NCBI RefSeq assembly: GCF_003076515.1
Contig: NZ_CP022390.1
Coordinates: 1,550,001 to 1,614,000, forward strand
Reading direction: 5' to 3'
From: Alcaligenes aquatilis
GTDB taxonomy: Bacteria; Pseudomonadota; Gammaproteobacteria; Burkholderiales; Burkholderiaceae_B
Length of the DNA stretch: 64,000 nt
In this document: positions 19,328 through 28,624 of the stretch, piece by piece
Layout: each line of letters opens with the position of its first letter
Numbering within the stretch: position 1 is the stretch's first letter
Position numbers and translations under genes: made by a program
The notes under the pieces: generated by a model
The model's database searches: none
What the model was told of the DNA's origin: nothing
What the model saw: the letters and a program-made list of their open reading frames with translations, nothing else

Positions 19328-20429
19328 TCCGTCGTTCAAAATCAGTCATGAAATCGATAAGTGCCTGCACACCCTCCAGCGGCATGGCGTTATAAATAGA
19401 AGCGCGCATACCACCCACGCTCTTGTGCCCTTTCAGAGAGGTCAAACCCGCTGCCGTGGCCTGCTCCAGGAACAAGGCGTCCAACGACTGATCACGCAAC
19501 AGGAACGGTACGTTCATGCGCGAACGGTAAGCCGGATGCACGGTATTGGTATAGAACTCGGAGGCATCCAGAAAGCCATACAAGGCCTCGGACTTGGCCG
19601 CATTGCGGGCCTGCATGGCCGCCACACCACCCTGGCGTTCCAGCCACTTGAACATCAGGCCAGCCATGTAGATCGAGTACGTAGGCGGCGTGTTGAACAT
19701 GGACTGTTGCTTTTCGATGTTGGCGTAATTGAACGCCGACGGGCACAGATCCATGGCATGGCCCAACAAGTCCCTGCGTATCATCATCAAAGCAATACCG
19801 GACATGCCGGCATTTTTCTGGGCACCCGCGTAAGCAACCGACACGCGCGAGAAATCAATCGGGCAGGACAAGATATTGGACGACACGTCGGCAACGACGG
19901 GGACATCCAGCTTGGGAATATCGTTGAACTCTACGCCACCAATGGTTTCATTGGTGCAGACGTGCAAGTAAGCTGCGTCCGGGCGCACATCCCATTGGGA
20001 AGGCTCGGGGAACCAGGTCCAGGGCGCCCACTCCTTGCCCTGGTCCTGCCAAGTCTGTCCGCTGGTGCCGGCAACACGAATGTCACCGTAGCGCTGAGCC
20101 TCTTCGCAGGACTTGACCGACCAGCTGCCCGAAAGCACGTAGTCGGCCTTGCCACTGCCATTGCGCTGGATCAGGTTCAAAGGCAGCAGGCCATTCTGGC
20201 CCTGTGCCCCACCCTGCACAAACAACACGGCGAAATCATCCGGCACGGACAGCAAAGCGCGCAAATCGGCTTCTGCCTCGTCACGCACCCCCATATAGTC
20301 CTTGCTACGGTGGCTCATTTCCATGATGGACATGCCTGTGCCGTGCCAATCGGTCATTTCAGCGGCAGCTTGTTCCAGCACCTCCAACGGCAGCATCGAC
20401 GGGCCTGCCGAAAAATTCCATACACGCAT
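19320..20429 (-). CDS. serC: Phosphoserine aminotransferase
   Basis: A 369-residue class V PLP aminotransferase of the serine (and pyridoxal) pathway. [16 protein letters not shown] is the typical N-terminus; [11 protein letters not shown] holds the PLP lysine; [15 protein letters not shown] and the C-terminal [20 protein letters not shown] match the family. The start ATG shares one base with the gyrA stop (TAATG), and the gene overlaps pheA, so gyrA-serC-pheA look co-translated. Confidence 0.97.
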   Translation of the reverse strand: MRVWNFSAGPSMLPLEVLEQAAAEMTDWHGTGMSIMEMSHRSKDYMGVRDEAEADLRALLSVPDDFAVLFVQGGAQGQNGLLPLNLIQRNGSGKADYVLSGSWSVKSCEEAQRYGDIRVAGTSGQTWQDQGKEWAPWTWFPEPSQWDVRPDAAYLHVCTNETIGGVEFNDIPKLDVPVVADVSSNILSCPIDFSRVSVAYAGAQKNAGMSGIALMMIRRDLLGHAMDLCPSAFNYANIEKQQSMFNTPPTYSIYMAGLMFKWLERQGGVAAMQARNAAKSEALYGFLDASEFYTNTVHPAYRSRMNVPFLLRDQSLDALFLEQATAAGLTSLKGHKSVGGMRASIYNAMPLEGVQALIDFMTDFERRNG

Positions 20430-23113
20430 TACTCGTTTTCCTCGCCAGAAGGGTCCGCCTGATCTTGGGCGGAATCCGTTTGATTGTCCTGCTCAAGACC
20501 TTCTGGCGCCTGACCGTCTTCGCCCAGCTCGGCGTCGACCTCGTCATCGGTCTCTACCACGCGGTACACACCAGACAGTTCGCTGTCGTCATCGACGCTG
20601 ATCAAGGTCACACCTTGCGTTGCACGACCCATTTCACGGATCTCGGCCACACGCGTCCGAACCAGCACACCCGCGTTGGTAATCAACATGATTTCGTCGG
20701 TTTCACGAACCAGGACGGCACCTACGACCTTGCCGTTACGGGCCGAAGTCTGGATGGCAATCATGCCCTTGGTGCCGCGACCGTGACGCGTGTATTCGCC
20801 AATCGGAGTGCGTTTGCCAAAACCGTTCTCGGTCGCGGTCAGCACGGATTGCGTTTCGTCCTCTGCCACCAGCAAGGCGATCACGGACTGCCCCTCTTCC
20901 AGAGTCATGCCGCGTACGCCACGGGCGGCACGGCCCATTGGACGTACATCGCCTTCATCAAAGCGCACCGCCTTGCCGGCGTCAGAGAACAACATGACGT
21001 CGTGAACACCGTCGGTTAGCTGAGCCCCGATCAGGTAGTCGCCCTCGTCCAGACCCACAGCGATAATGCCGGCCTTGCGAGGGTTGGAGAAGTCGGACAG
21101 CGGGGTCTTTTTGACCGTGCCGCGCGAGGTTGCCATGAACACGAACTGATCTTCGCTGAATTCCTTGACGGACAACACCACGTTGATCTTCTCGCCCTCT
21201 TCCAGAGGGAACATATTGACGATAGGCCGGCCACGCGAGTTGCGTGAACCTTGTGGCACTTCCCAGACCTTGAGCCAGTACACACGGCCACGGTTGGAGA
21301 AGCACAACAGGTAATCGTGCGTGTTGGCGATGAACAGCTTGTCGATCCAGTCGTCCTCTTTCATGGTGGTGGCCTGTTTGCCACGGCCACCACGACGCTG
21401 AGCTCGGTATTCAGACAGCGGCTGGCTCTTGATGTAGCCGGTATGCGAGAGAGTCACCACCATATCCATCGGGGTGATCAAGTCTTCGGTATCCAGTTCG
21501 GTCGCGTTGTGCTCAATTTGCGAGCGACGAACATCCTTGCCGGTCGCCGAGAACTCGTCGCGCACGGCGATCAGCTCGTCGCCAATAATGGCGGACACAC
21601 GGGCGGGACTGGCCAGGATGTCCAGCAAGTCGGCAATCTTGTCCATAACCTCGCGGTACTCGTTAACAATCTTGTCCTGCTCCAGGCCGGTCAAGCGCTG
21701 CAAGCGCATGTTCAGAATTTCCTGGGCCTGAACGTCGCTCAGACGGTACAGACCTTCCGAGCCCATGCCGAATTCGGCACCCAGATTATCCGGACGATAA
21801 GCCTGACGGCCACCCACAATGGCGCTGGTATCAGCACGGGCCAACATCTCGCGCACCAGACCGGAATCCCAGGAACGAGCCATCAGCTCGACGCGGGCAA
21901 CCGGCGGCGTAGGAGCGGCCTTGATGATTTCGATGAATTCATCAATATTAGCCAGGGCGACAGCCAGACCTTCCAGCACATGACCGCGCTCACGCGCCTT
22001 GCGCAGTTGAAACACAGTGCGACGGGTGACCACTTCACGTCGGTGGCTAAGGAAGTAATCGACCAACTGTTTCAGGTTAAGCAAACGGGGCTGGCCATCG
22101 ACCAGTGCCACCATGTTCATCCCGAAGGTCTCTTGCAACTGCGTGTTCTTGTAGAGGTTATTCAGCACCACTTCCGGCACTTCGCCACGCTTGAGCTCAA
22201 TGACCAAACGCATACCGTCCTTGTCGGACTCGTCGCGAATATCGGAAATACCCTCGATGCGCTTTTCGTTGACCAGCTCGGCAATGCGTTCTTGCAGCGA
22301 CTTCTTGTTGACCTGGTAGGGGATGGCGTCGACCACAATGGCCTGACGGTTGCCCTTTTCCATGTCTTCAAAGTGCGTACTGGCGCGCATGATGACGCGG
22401 CCACGACCGGTGCGATAGCCTTCACGCACACCGGACATGCCATAAATAATGGCGCCAGTCGGAAAGTCGGGAGCCGCAATGTATTCGATCAGCTCATCGA
22501 CCGTGCACTCGGGGTGGCTCAGGCAATACAGACAGCCATTGACCACTTCAGCCAGGTTATGCGGTGGAATATTGGTAGCCATACCCACGGCAATACCCGA
22601 GCTGCCATTCACCAGCAGGTTGGGCAGACGCGAGGGCAACAGGGCCGGTTCTTTTTCGCTGCCATCATAGTTGGGCACGAAATCCACGGTTTCCTGGTCA
22701 ATATCGGCCAGCAGTTCGTGGGCGATCTTGGCCAGACGAATTTCGGTGTAACGCATGGCTGCGGCGTTATCCCCGTCGATGGAACCAAAGTTACCTTGCC
22801 CGTCGACCAGGGTGTAGCGCATGGAAAAGTCCTGCGCCAGACGCACGATCGTGTCATAGACGGCAGAGTCACCATGAGGGTGGTACTTACCGATAACATC
22901 ACCGACGATACGAGCCGACTTCTTATAGGCACGATTCCAGTCGTTATTGAGTTCATGCATGGCGAACAGAACACGGCGATGCACGGGCTTCAAACCATCT
23001 CGCACGTCGGGAAGAGCACGGCCCACAATCACGCTCATGGCGTAATCGAGGTAGCTGCGGCGCATCTCCTCTTCAAGCGAAACGGGAAGCGTCTCCTTGG
23101 CAAAGGAATCCAT
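20429..23113 (-). CDS. gyrA: DNA gyrase subunit A
   Basis: An 894-residue type II topoisomerase subunit that introduces negative supercoils with GyrB. The catalytic tyrosine is Tyr122 (AAMRYTE). The quinolone-determining region carries Ser83 and Asp87 (GDSAVYDTI) with E. coli numbering, the sensitive-type residues. The C-terminal beta-pinwheel has the GyrA box QRRGGRGKQ and ends in an acidic tail. No clear Shine-Dalgarno precedes the ATG. It heads the long minus-strand block. Confidence 0.98.
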   Translation of the reverse strand: MDSFAKETLPVSLEEEMRRSYLDYAMSVIVGRALPDVRDGLKPVHRRVLFAMHELNNDWNRAYKKSARIVGDVIGKYHPHGDSAVYDTIVRLAQDFSMRYTLVDGQGNFGSIDGDNAAAMRYTEIRLAKIAHELLADIDQETVDFVPNYDGSEKEPALLPSRLPNLLVNGSSGIAVGMATNIPPHNLAEVVNGCLYCLSHPECTVDELIEYIAAPDFPTGAIIYGMSGVREGYRTGRGRVIMRASTHFEDMEKGNRQAIVVDAIPYQVNKKSLQERIAELVNEKRIEGISDIRDESDKDGMRLVIELKRGEVPEVVLNNLYKNTQLQETFGMNMVALVDGQPRLLNLKQLVDYFLSHRREVVTRRTVFQLRKARERGHVLEGLAVALANIDEFIEIIKAAPTPPVARVELMARSWDSGLVREMLARADTSAIVGGRQAYRPDNLGAEFGMGSEGLYRLSDVQAQEILNMRLQRLTGLEQDKIVNEYREVMDKIADLLDILASPARVSAIIGDELIAVRDEFSATGKDVRRSQIEHNATELDTEDLITPMDMVVTLSHTGYIKSQPLSEYRAQRRGGRGKQATTMKEDDWIDKLFIANTHDYLLCFSNRGRVYWLKVWEVPQGSRNSRGRPIVNMFPLEEGEKINVVLSVKEFSEDQFVFMATSRGTVKKTPLSDFSNPRKAGIIAVGLDEGDYLIGAQLTDGVHDVMLFSDAGKAVRFDEGDVRPMGRAARGVRGMTLEEGQSVIALLVAEDETQSVLTATENGFGKRTPIGEYTRHGRGTKGMIAIQTSARNGKVVGAVLVRETDEIMLITNAGVLVRTRVAEIREMGRATQGVTLISVDDDSELSGVYRVVETDDEVDAELGEDGQAPEGLEQDNQTDSAQDQADPSGEENE

Positions 23114-23553
23114 AGGTCAATTCTTTATAGATATGGGTTAAGCAGTAAGCCAGCCGTAAACGGACAAGGGGAAATTCTAGCACTTTCACATAGAGGGACG
23201 CAGCGTCGCGCGGCGACAAGGCAGGTGATAGGTGATTGAAAGGGTTGATCCATCAAAAATCTGCCATCCACTAAACGTATCGATCAGGAATTGGGGAAGC
23301 GACGCCACCCACCTCCTGTTGCCTAAAACCAACAATAACAGGAAAGAACAAGGCTAATTCCACGCATCTTCGCGAATCGTTCCTTGTCCCCCTCACGCAT
23401 AAGGCCGAAATGTCTTAAGATTCGACCTAACACGCATGAAACCCAGCGCAAGCAAGTCTTTGTTCCGTTCAAAGGATTGCTATACTGGTTCCGTTAATCA
23501 GCGGCAGGGGTTCGCTGCGGTCACTTAACAGCATCAGCTCAACGAGGAGAAAT
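23114..23553. other. Divergent promoter region gyrA / ompA
   Basis: A 440-base gap. On the minus strand TAGAAT preceded by TG (23174-23179 as ATTCTA on plus) is a possible extended -10 for gyrA. The ompA promoter lies at 23459-23486. The central 200 bases show no ORF with a ribosome site and only weak dyads. Confidence 0.45.
23459..23486 (+). promoter_or_regulatory. Probable sigma70 promoter of ompA
   Basis: TTTGTT (23459-23464), a 16-base spacer, then TATACT (23481-23486). A transcript from here would have a leader of about 60 bases with GAGGAG before the ompA ATG. Confidence 0.5.
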
Positions 23554-24150
23554 ATGAACAAACCCTCCAAAATCGCACTTGTACTCGCCATTGCCGCCGC
23601 ATCGGCTACTAGTGCAGTTTCCGCACAAGAGTCCGGCGAAGTTAACAACTGGCGCAATCCGTTCGGCGACGTTTGGAAAAACGGCACCAACGAACTGTGC
23701 TGGCGCAACAACTTCTGGACACCTGCTACAGGTATTCCAGGTTGTGACGGTGTGCCCGTTGCCCAAGCCCCCGAAGCTCCTGTCGTCGCTCCTACCGTCA
23801 CTAAAGTGACCCTGAACGCTGACACTTTCTTCGACTTCGACAAATCCACCATCAAGCCAGAAGGCCGCCAGGTTCTGGATCAAGTGGCTGACACTGTTCA
23901 AGCCATCGATCTGGAAACTCTGATCGCTACCGGTCACACTGACTCGATCGGCGCTGAAGCTTACAACCAGAAGCTGTCCGAGCGTCGCGCCAATGCTGTT
24001 AAAGCATACTTGGTCAACAAAGGCGTACCTGCTGACCGTATCTACACCGAAGGCAAAGGCGAAGCCAACCCCGTGGCGTCCAACAAGACCCGCGAAGGCC
24101 GTGCTCAAAACCGTCGCGTAGAAATTGAAATCGTGGGCAACCGCAAGTAA
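23554..24150 (+). CDS. ompA: OmpA-family peptidoglycan-binding outer membrane protein
   Basis: A 198-residue protein: signal peptide (cleavage likely after residue 24, SAVSA), a short linker region of about 50 residues with a Cys pair (NELCW and GIPGCDG), a Pro/Ala hinge (APEAPVVAPT), and a C-terminal OmpA domain (FFDFDKSTIKPEGRQVLDQVA, GHTDSIGAEAYNQKLSERRA, NRRVEIEI) that binds diaminopimelate. It lacks the eight-stranded barrel of E. coli OmpA, as in Bordetella homologues. GAGGAG gives a strong ribosome site and an intrinsic terminator follows, consistent with an abundant monocistronic product. Confidence 0.93.
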   Translation: MNKPSKIALVLAIAAASATSAVSAQESGEVNNWRNPFGDVWKNGTNELCWRNNFWTPATGIPGCDGVPVAQAPEAPVVAPTVTKVTLNADTFFDFDKSTIKPEGRQVLDQVADTVQAIDLETLIATGHTDSIGAEAYNQKLSERRANAVKAYLVNKGVPADRIYTEGKGEANPVASNKTREGRAQNRRVEIEIVGNRK

Positions 24151-24190
24151 TTCTTGCTGCATCACGTATTTCTGTAGCTAAGGCTACAAT

Positions 24191-24224
24191 TAAGGCTCCG
24201 CTTTTGCGGGGCCTTAATTTTTTT
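24191..24224 (+). terminator. Terminator after ompA
   Basis: Stem TAAGGC-T-CCGC (24191-24201) / GCGG-G-GCCTTA (24206-24216) with a TTTT loop and a run of seven T. It ends only nine bases before the ubiG ATG. Confidence 0.9.
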
Positions 24225-24233
24225 GGATAAGCC

Positions 24234-24956
24234 ATGACCGCTTCCACTGCCACTAACCTCAATGTCGATCCCGCAGAGATCGATAAATTCAGTGCACTGG
24301 CATCCCGCTGGTGGGACCCAGACAGCGAGTTCAAACCGCTGCACGCCATCAACCCTTTGCGTCTGGACTGGATTCTGTCCTACACCGGCTCCCTGGCGGG
24401 CAAGCAGGTATTGGACGTCGGTTGTGGGGGCGGGATTCTGTCAGAAAGCCTGGCTCAGTCCGGTGCCGACGTCACCGGCATTGACCTGGCCGAGCGCTCC
24501 TTGAAGATTGCGCGCTTGCACAGCCTGGAATCGGGTGTGCCGGTCAAATACGAAATGATCAGCGCCGAAGACATGGCCGATCAGCACCCGGAGCGTTTTG
24601 ACGTCGTCACCTGCATGGAAATGCTGGAGCACGTCCCTGATCCGGGCTCTATCATCGCGGCCTGCGCCAAGCTGGTCAAACCTGGTGGCTGGGTCTTTTT
24701 CTCAACACTGAACCGCAACCCCAAGTCCTTTTTGTTTGCCATTGTGGGCGCCGAGTATCTGCTGCGCCTGATCCCCAAGGGCACGCATAGCTATGAAGGT
24801 TTCATCAAACCCAGTGAGCTGATTTCCTCGGCCCGTCGCAGCGGTCTGGATGCCCTGGCCCTCAAAGGTCTGGAATACAACCCGATTACCGAGCACTACC
24901 GCCTGTCCGGCGACACTTCCGTCAACTACCTGCTGGCCAGCCGCCGCCAACGTTAA
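24234..24956 (+). CDS. ubiG: Ubiquinone biosynthesis O-methyltransferase
   Basis: A 240-residue SAM-dependent methyltransferase for both O-methylation steps of ubiquinone. [29 protein letters not shown] is the characteristic N-terminus; [25 protein letters not shown] is motif [17 protein letters not shown] motif II. It is followed six bases later by gph, the same pair seen in other betaproteobacteria. The ompA terminator lies just upstream, so the promoter must be read-through or overlap that hairpin. Confidence 0.97.
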   Translation: MTASTATNLNVDPAEIDKFSALASRWWDPDSEFKPLHAINPLRLDWILSYTGSLAGKQVLDVGCGGGILSESLAQSGADVTGIDLAERSLKIARLHSLESGVPVKYEMISAEDMADQHPERFDVVTCMEMLEHVPDPGSIIAACAKLVKPGGWVFFSTLNRNPKSFLFAIVGAEYLLRLIPKGTHSYEGFIKPSELISSARRSGLDALALKGLEYNPITEHYRLSGDTSVNYLLASRRQR

Positions 24957-24962
24957 GCACTA

Positions 24963-25658
24963 ATGAATAAACTAGTTCTATTCGATTTTGACGGCACCTT
25001 GGCCGATTCCGCGCCGGATCTGGCAGCCACCGCCAATCGTATGCGCAAAGAGCATGGCCTGCCTGAGCTGCCTTACGACGCGTTGCGTCCGTATGCCTCA
25101 CACGGAGCCCGCGGTCTGCTCAAGGTAGCACTGGATATCAACACTGATCATCCAAACTATGCTCAGTTGCGAGCACAGTTTTTGCAGGACTATCACGATC
25201 ACATGACAGAGTTGACCCATCTGTTTGAAGGCGTGGCCCCCATGCTCACACAGCTGGAGCAAGCAGGTTACACCTGGGGCATTGTCACCAACAAGTTGGA
25301 ATACCTGGCCTTGCCGCTGATTCGTCACCTTGGCCTGAATCAGTCGTGTGCCGTTACGGTAGGCGGGGATACCACCCAACATACCAAGCCGCATCCCGAG
25401 CCCCTGCTGTACGCTGCAAAACAAGCCGGCTTTGCGCCGGCAGACTGCCTGTATGTGGGCGATGACCTGCGTGACATTCAAGCAGGCCAGGCGGCTGGCA
25501 TGGCAACCATGGTTGCTGCCTACGGCTATTGTGCTGGCGACGACAGTATCATCACCTGGCAGGCTGATCTGACCGTGCACCACGCCAGCGATATCTGGGA
25601 AGGCGTAGAACGCTGGGCGAACGGTCAATTGCCGACCCCCACCCCGCTGGCCTGCTAA
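24963..25658 (+). CDS. gph: Phosphoglycolate phosphatase
   Basis: A 231-residue HAD hydrolase: LFDFDGTLADSAPDLAATAN (nucleophile and acid/base Asp), the VTNKLEYLALPLI motif II region, and VGDDLRDIQAGQAAGM motif IV. It clears 2-phosphoglycolate arising from DNA repair. Position directly after ubiG supports gph rather than another HAD phosphatase. Confidence 0.93.
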   Translation: MNKLVLFDFDGTLADSAPDLAATANRMRKEHGLPELPYDALRPYASHGARGLLKVALDINTDHPNYAQLRAQFLQDYHDHMTELTHLFEGVAPMLTQLEQAGYTWGIVTNKLEYLALPLIRHLGLNQSCAVTVGGDTTQHTKPHPEPLLYAAKQAGFAPADCLYVGDDLRDIQAGQAAGMATMVAAYGYCAGDDSIITWQADLTVHHASDIWEGVERWANGQLPTPTPLAC

Positions 25659-25664
25659 TCAGAC

Positions 25665-26531
25665 TTAAGGCAGCAGCTCCGACAGGCGCTGCTGCATCCA
25701 CACGGCCACCGTCGCCAACGATTGCCCCTGTCGCCACAACATCTGCACTGACAAAGGCGGCAAGGCTAGCTCCTTGCAATGTAGCTGCGCCAATTTATTG
25801 CGCAAGCTCTCGTACTCCGCAATATTCAAGGGCAAAATCGCCCAGCCCAAGCCGTCAGCCACCATATCGGCAATCACATAAAAACTGTCCGAGCGCCATA
25901 CGCTGGGCCTGACCACCGTTTGTTCTACCCCTTCGATATGAATCAGCAACTGTCTATGCGCTGTCAGTTCCTTACGGCTGACCTGCTGTTGGCTGGCTAG
26001 CTGGTGCGTACGCGCAACACAAATCGCCTGAGGCACCGCACCGATATAGCTCTGCGCAAAAGAGCTGACATCGGCCCCACGATCAAACTGAATGGCTACA
26101 TCAGAGCGCCCTTCACCGAGATAATCCATAACCTCGGCCGCCGTCCCGTTCCAGATCGTCAACTCCAGAGCAGGCCAACGCACCGCCAGCTCTTTCAGCA
26201 ATAAACGCAGTGGTCCTTGCGGCAAAGCCTCATCCAGACCGATTTCCAATCGGGCCGACTGCCCCTGAGACAAGTCCAGGGCACGGCGATTCAACCCGTC
26301 TGCCTGGCGCAACAAGGCCTTGGCTTCGAGCAACATGATTTCACCTGGTACCGTCAGGCTCAGGGTTCGGCGCGAGCGATCGAACAGCTCCAGGTTCAAG
26401 TCGGCCTCTAGCAGGGAAATTGAGGTGCTGACGGCAGACTGCACCTTGCCCAGCTCTTTGGCCGCTTGCGTCATGGAGCCAGTTTCAGCCACGGCCACAA
26501 AGTGTCGGATACGTTCTAAAGTCCAATCCAT
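25665..26531 (-). CDS. LysR-family regulator divergent from an exporter
   Basis: A 288-residue LysR-type regulator. N-terminal winged helix with TGSMTQAAKELGKVQSAVSTSISLLEADLNLELFDR; the rest is the periplasmic-binding-like effector domain. Divergent from the MFS gene with 57 bases between, so it probably controls that exporter. Its ATG (26529-26531) has no Shine-Dalgarno; a perfect 7-bp dyad (26533-26549) lies directly upstream, so autorepression is likely. The effector is unknown. Confidence 0.92.
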   Translation of the reverse strand: MDWTLERIRHFVAVAETGSMTQAAKELGKVQSAVSTSISLLEADLNLELFDRSRRTLSLTVPGEIMLLEAKALLRQADGLNRRALDLSQGQSARLEIGLDEALPQGPLRLLLKELAVRWPALELTIWNGTAAEVMDYLGEGRSDVAIQFDRGADVSSFAQSYIGAVPQAICVARTHQLASQQQVSRKELTAHRQLLIHIEGVEQTVVRPSVWRSDSFYVIADMVADGLGWAILPLNIAEYESLRNKLAQLHCKELALPPLSVQMLWRQGQSLATVAVWMQQRLSELLP

Positions 26532-26532
26532 T

Positions 26533-26549
26533 CATCTATTTTATAGATG
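26533..26549. promoter_or_regulatory. LysR-type operator (perfect dyad)
   Basis: CATCTAT-TTT-ATAGATG, a perfect 7-bp inverted repeat containing ATC-N9-GAT and T-N11-A, the usual LysR core. It begins one base from the regulator start codon. Confidence 0.6.
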
Positions 26550-26615
26550 CTAATTAACTTTGTCTGTTGATAATATTGATAGATCATAGTGGCTTTCCTA
26601 CCCTTCTGGCGTTCT

Positions 26616-28157
26616 ATGCTGCACAGCTCGATTACCCATCAAGCCCAAACTGCCCCCCTGTCTCCAAGCCGTCGCTGGTTGATCCTGGCGATTGTGTCGG
26701 CAGCCCTTTTATTGATTGTGGTGGACATGACGGTGCTCTACACCGCCCTGCCACGCTTGACACATGATCTGCATGCCTCGGCCTCGGACAAGCTCTGGAT
26801 TGTCAACAGCTACGCCTTGGTCGTGTCCGGCCTGCTCCTGGGCATGGGCACCCTGGGCGACCGTCTGGGTCACAAACGCCTGTTTCTGTGTGGCCTGGCC
26901 ACTTTTGGACTGGCCTCGATCGCGGCAGCCTATTCCCCCAACCCGACCGCCCTGATTGCCGCACGCGCGTTTCTGGGGGTGGCGGCAGCCATGATGATGC
27001 CGGCCACCTTGTCGCTGATCCGCATCACTTTTCACGATGAGCGCGAACGTGCCGTGGCCTTTGGTGTCTGGTCGTCAATTGCGTCGGGCGGGGCCGCTTT
27101 TGGCCCAGTCCTGGGCGGCTTCTTGCTGGAACACTTCTGGTGGGGATCGGTCTTTCTGATCAATGTCCCGATTGTGCTGATCGCCTTGCCTATGGGCTGG
27201 CTGCTGGTCCCCAGATCCGCGCCCAATACATCCCGCCCCTGGGACATCAAAGGCTCGTTGCTGATCATGGTGGGCCTGGTTGCCAGTACCTTGGCAATCA
27301 AAGAAATGGGCAAGTTGCACATCAACTGGGGGCTAGTCGCTCTCGCCCTGCTTATTGGCATTGCCTTTCTAAGCTGGTTTGTTCGTCAACAAAACCGCAG
27401 CCCTTTTCCTTTGCTGGATTTTTCCCTGTTCAAGGACGCCACGCTAAGCACCGCCGTGCTCTCTGCCTTGACGGCCTCGGCCGCCCTGATTGGCATGGAA
27501 CTGGTTTTTAGCCAACGTTTGCAATTGGTACTGGGTTTCTCGCCCTTAGAGGCAGGTCTGGCGATTCTGCCCTTGCCCCTGGCCGCTTTTGTATCAGGGC
27601 CCCTGGCTGGCCGCCTGTTGGTTGTCATTGGCAGCAAACATCTGTTGATCGGCTCTCTGAGCCTGGCGGGAACGGGCATGGCCGCCTATTTGCTGTGGCA
27701 TAACAGCGCGCAGTATCTACAAGTGACCAGTCTTGTGATGCTTGGTCTGGGCGTTGGTGCGGCCATGACCGCCGCTTCCAGCACCATCATGCAAAGCGTG
27801 CCGCCTTCGCGCGCCGGGATGGTAGCTTCAGTTGAAGAAATGTCTTACGAGCTGGGTGGGGCACTGGGCGTGACCATTATGGGCAGTTTGCTGTCCTTCG
27901 TATACAGCACCAGCCTGATCTTGCCGCAGGAGTTAAGTGATCGCCCATTGGCCTACGACAGTCTGGACCAAGCCTTGCTGATGGCAGAAACCATGCCGCA
28001 GAATCTGGCCCTCACCTTAAGTGAGTTGGCCCGCGATTCTTTTGATAAAGGCTATGTTGCCGTGCTGGCCAGTTGCACGGCCTTACTGGTGATGGCGGCC
28101 TTGGCTGTCTGGTACTTCCAGCGCAACAAAAGCAGCCACGCGAGTTCTGCCTATTAG
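26616..28157 (+). CDS. DHA2-type MFS multidrug efflux transporter
   Basis: About 513 residues and around 14 membrane helices, the DHA2 (EmrB/QacA) arrangement. Motif D1 in helix 1 (VDMTVLYTALPRL), motif A (LGDRLGHKRLFL), motif C in helix 5 (GGAAFGPVLGGFL). It would export drugs by proton antiport in the inner membrane. An in-frame GTG at 26589 could add nine residues; neither start has a good ribosome site. The pairing with a divergent LysR suggests inducible export. The stop overlaps the convergent fdxA by four bases. Confidence 0.9.
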   Translation: MLHSSITHQAQTAPLSPSRRWLILAIVSAALLLIVVDMTVLYTALPRLTHDLHASASDKLWIVNSYALVVSGLLLGMGTLGDRLGHKRLFLCGLATFGLASIAAAYSPNPTALIAARAFLGVAAAMMMPATLSLIRITFHDERERAVAFGVWSSIASGGAAFGPVLGGFLLEHFWWGSVFLINVPIVLIALPMGWLLVPRSAPNTSRPWDIKGSLLIMVGLVASTLAIKEMGKLHINWGLVALALLIGIAFLSWFVRQQNRSPFPLLDFSLFKDATLSTAVLSALTASAALIGMELVFSQRLQLVLGFSPLEAGLAILPLPLAAFVSGPLAGRLLVVIGSKHLLIGSLSLAGTGMAAYLLWHNSAQYLQVTSLVMLGLGVGAAMTAASSTIMQSVPPSRAGMVASVEEMSYELGGALGVTIMGSLLSFVYSTSLILPQELSDRPLAYDSLDQALLMAETMPQNLALTLSELARDSFDKGYVAVLASCTALLVMAALAVWYFQRNKSSHASSAY

Positions 28158-28486
28158 TCTTTTTGCAGCAGCGCCAACTTGTCAGTCTGAGTGGCCCAGT
28201 ACTCATGGTCCGGCAAGGGCGCTTTTTGTTGACTGATGCGCGTCCAGGCCGGGTTCTCGCTCAAAGTTCGATTCAGCTCGACATAGACCTGCTGTTCGGA
28301 CGTCACGTCCTGATCACTGACAATCGCCCCCACGGGGCATTCGGCCACACAAATGGAGCAGTCAATACATTCATCAGGATGAATGACCAGGAAATTCGGG
28401 CCTTCAAAAAAGCAATCCATGGGACACACCGTCACGCAATCGGTGTACTTGCACTGGATACAGGCTTCCGTCACTACATAGGTCAT
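28154..28486 (-). CDS. fdxA: 7Fe-8S ferredoxin
   Basis: A 110-residue FdxA-type ferredoxin. CIQCKYTDCVTVCPMDCF and CIDCSICVAECPVGAI give cysteine ligands for a [3Fe-4S] and a [4Fe-4S] cluster as in Azotobacter ferredoxin I; FFEGPNFLVIHPDECIDC is nearly universal in this family. The C-terminal 50 residues are the usual extension. It is a cytosolic electron carrier whose partner is not indicated by neighbours. Confidence 0.96.
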   Translation of the reverse strand: MTYVVTEACIQCKYTDCVTVCPMDCFFEGPNFLVIHPDECIDCSICVAECPVGAIVSDQDVTSEQQVYVELNRTLSENPAWTRISQQKAPLPDHEYWATQTDKLALLQKD

Positions 28487-28510
28487 GACACGGCTACTTC
28501 AACAAATAAA

Positions 28511-28575
28511 GACGGGGCATAGCATAACAGCTGAACATGAATATCATGTGTTCGCTGTCGGCCATGCCCCGCCTA
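28511..28575 (-). terminator. Long hairpin after the Ntn amidase gene
   Basis: Outer 8-bp stem CGGGGCAT (28514-28521) / ATGCCCCG (28565-28572), inner ACAGC/GCTGT (28528-28532 / 28555-28559) and CATG pairings near the tip, about 60 bases in all. On the minus strand it is followed by TCTTTATTTG. It lies between the amidase stop and the fdxA start. Confidence 0.55.
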
Positions 28576-28624
28576 TTCGGCCTGATTTCAGACCGTCCTG
28601 AAACGGCCCTAACTGCTCATGGCC

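Noticed and set aside
21251..23239. 662-codon plus-strand frame opposite gyrA
   Set aside because: Antisense shadow of gyrA; low-complexity His/Gln/Gly-rich translation typical of such shadows.
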